Origin: Bemisia tabaci
Taxonomy: Eukaryota > Arthropoda > Insecta > Hemiptera > Aleyrodidae
Assembly: GCF_918797505.1 (NCBI RefSeq)
Contig: NC_092801.1
Span: 2,232,001-2,296,000, forward strand
Direction of reading: 5' to 3'
DNA length: 64,000 nt
Shown: piece after piece, positions 62,843 to 64,000 of the stretch
Layout: the number at the start of each line of letters is the position of its first letter
Position numbering within the stretch: position 1 is the first letter of the stretch
Program-made: the position numbers and the translations under genes
The notes under the pieces: generated by a model
What the model saw: the letters and a program-made list of their open reading frames with translations, nothing else
Told to the model about the DNA's origin: nothing
The model's database searches: none

Positions 62843-63079
62843 CACTGAGAAAAAACTATGGCTTATAAACCTATTAGAGGTAAATATGGAACACCACTAA
62901 TAGTAGTACCTCTACATATAATAATAGCACATATACCTTAGTTATGGTCTCTGTACCTTAATTAGGTACAGAGACCTTAGTATGGTTCACAGACCGAGAA
63001 TCATTAGTTTATTTACGACTATTATAGGTGTTCCATATTTACCTCTAATAGGTTTATAAACCATAGCTTTTTCTCAGTG
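62843..63079. mobile_element. MITE family K, copy K1, 2-bp duplication
   Basis: CACTGAGAAAAAACTATGGC to GCTTTTTCTCAGTG, 237 bp, flanked by TA on both sides. Arms pair through TTATAAACCTATTAGAGGT; the centre has GGTCTCTGTACCTTAATTAG. Same terminal CACTG and 2-bp duplication as family A. Confidence 0.88.
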
Positions 63080-63667
63080 TACTTCTATATTGGTGTATTG
63101 GGCAACCCTGTTCCGTACAGAATCCCAGATCCCAAAACAGCGCACAGTAAGCAGGGCTCGTGCAGGGATGCACGAAGTGTCCCCGGTCCTATTGTGATCA
63201 CTCCCGCCAGGGGGCGCTGTCCGAAACGGGAGCAACGGACATTCATCACCCTCACGCCCATCCTTCGAGCGTTTCCTCGGAAGACAGCAAAAACAAAGGC
63301 CTCCAAAATTACTGACGCAAGCCGGGGAGCCCTTTATCCCGTGGGCCCCCCGGTGGTTTTCCTCCGGGGGTTTTCCCGTCGGGGGCGGTTTCCCGGCCCG
63401 GTTCCCACGCGCGTCGCCGGCTACCGTCGGCCTTTCGCGGAACGCTGCCGACAGCCACGACCGCAGCGGCTCCCGTGAGGTTTCGGCCCTTTGTGGCACC
63501 GTCACGCATTTGTCGGCCGATCCCCGTGAGAAATCCCTTCGGACTCCCTGATAACGGCTCCGTTTGTTTCGTTCCTCTGTCGAGTCGAGTGTTTGGTCGT
63601 AGCGAATCATTAGGGCGGTTTCGGGTACAATGCGGCGGGTATGCTCAAAGAATTCGGTGGTTGTAGT
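63080..63667. other. CpG-rich island, no gene recognised
   Basis: About 63110-63570 is among the most GC-rich parts of the window, with long frames on both strands (the longest 63074-63610, minus). None shows a domain; the open frames are what GC richness predicts. Confidence 0.35.
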
Positions 63668-63795
63668 CGGTGCTTTACGATATATCGAATGATCTGCTTT
63701 TTAGACCAATGGAAAAGAATCGATAAACAGGGTGTTCGCAACGAGCACCTTGGAGATCGATCCTTTGCCAGAGCCACAATTGGGCAAATATCGAT
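63668..63795. mobile_element. Family F fragment
   Basis: GTGCTTTACGATATATCG, CAATGGAAAAGAATCGATAA and ACAGGGTGTTCGCAACGAGC follow the family F order; the right arm ends near AATATCGATAATTGG where G4 begins. Confidence 0.55.
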
Positions 63796-64000
63796 AATTG
63801 GATTGCATTTAGCAAACAGGAACCACTAGCATTGCAATGGTGCTAAGATTGTGCAACTCATCTTTTGCAATAAAATTGCGGAAATCGTGAAAAACTATGA
63901 AGTTTAGATGGTAATTTTTGTCTTAAATTTACAGTTTTCAGCGAGTAAAATAGAAAATATGAATGGATAATCGGGTTTTTCCTCCAAGACAAAAGAAGTT
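63796..64000. mobile_element. MITE family G, copy G4 (cut by the window end)
   Basis: AATTGGATTGCATTTAGCAA onward is collinear with G2 as far as CCTCCAAGACAAAAGAAGTT, where the window stops about 60 bp short of the expected right end. Confidence 0.85.

Noticed and set aside
63074..63610. A 178-codon minus-strand frame
   Set aside because: It sits in a GC-rich island where stop codons are rare; the plus strand has an equally long frame and neither has a recognisable motif.
1..64000. Bacterial or symbiont origin
   Set aside because: No dense ORFs, operons or ribosome-binding sites; mariner, P-like, gypsy, LINE and MITE sequences and splice-like signals throughout indicate an animal nuclear genome.

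Overview
This looks like a stretch of an insect-type nuclear genome. It is AT-rich, repeat-dense, has no operons or ribosome-binding-site-led genes, and contains mariner, P-element/THAP9-like, Ty3/gypsy and LINE relics plus many non-autonomous inverted-repeat elements. A hemipteran such as a whitefly, aphid or psyllid is my guess, but nothing in the sequence fixes the species. I find no intact, confidently named host gene. The window reads as intergenic or intronic DNA: mobile-element debris alternating with short GC/CpG-rich unique islands.

Left end (1-5 kb): an endogenous viral element derived from a partitivirus-like RNA-dependent RNA polymerase (about 1143-1997). It carries polymerase motifs A, B and C (GDD) but is frameshifted and truncated. 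Copies of the commonest MITE of the window lie on both sides, and the right-hand ones form a tandem duplication. 5-8 kb: a mariner transposase relic with an internal deletion, split by a 180-bp inverted-repeat element that has a perfect 9-bp target duplication, followed by hAT/MULE-like palindromic elements. 8-17 kb: several MITE families in otherwise unassigned DNA.

17-24 kb: one plausible spliced exon, a Ty3/gypsy polymerase relic between identical 41-bp direct repeats, a perfect 40-bp hairpin, and a tandem duplication of about 0.45 kb in which only the second copy carries a MITE. 24-31 kb: MITE clusters, a 180-bp tandem array and two nested insertions. 31-36 kb: the most gene-like part, with candidate exons, a zinc-ribbon ORF broken by a 239-bp tandem duplication, and three roughly 200-bp tandem repeats. 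36-45 kb: a repeat-associated coding relic, MITEs and LINE 3' fragments. 45-49 kb: a decayed C2H2 zinc-finger gene (minus strand) and a P-element/THAP9-like transposase relic (plus strand). 49-64 kb: more MITEs, one more nested insertion, a 0.95-kb terminal-inverted-repeat element, a minus-strand LINE 3' end and a 555-bp element that also occurs at 26 kb.

Mobile elements I could delimit fall into recurring families, labelled here A to W for convenience. Family A (CACTGG ends, 2-bp target duplications, about 230 bp, 11 copies plus solo right arms) is the most abundant. Families C, E and K share the CACTG ends and 2-bp duplications and probably belong to the same superfamily (CMC-like). Family D (CTGCCGTGC ends) makes 4-bp duplications. 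No undescribed functional system could be demonstrated; the viral fossil, the nested-element chronology and the frame-breaking zinc-ribbon duplication are the best leads.
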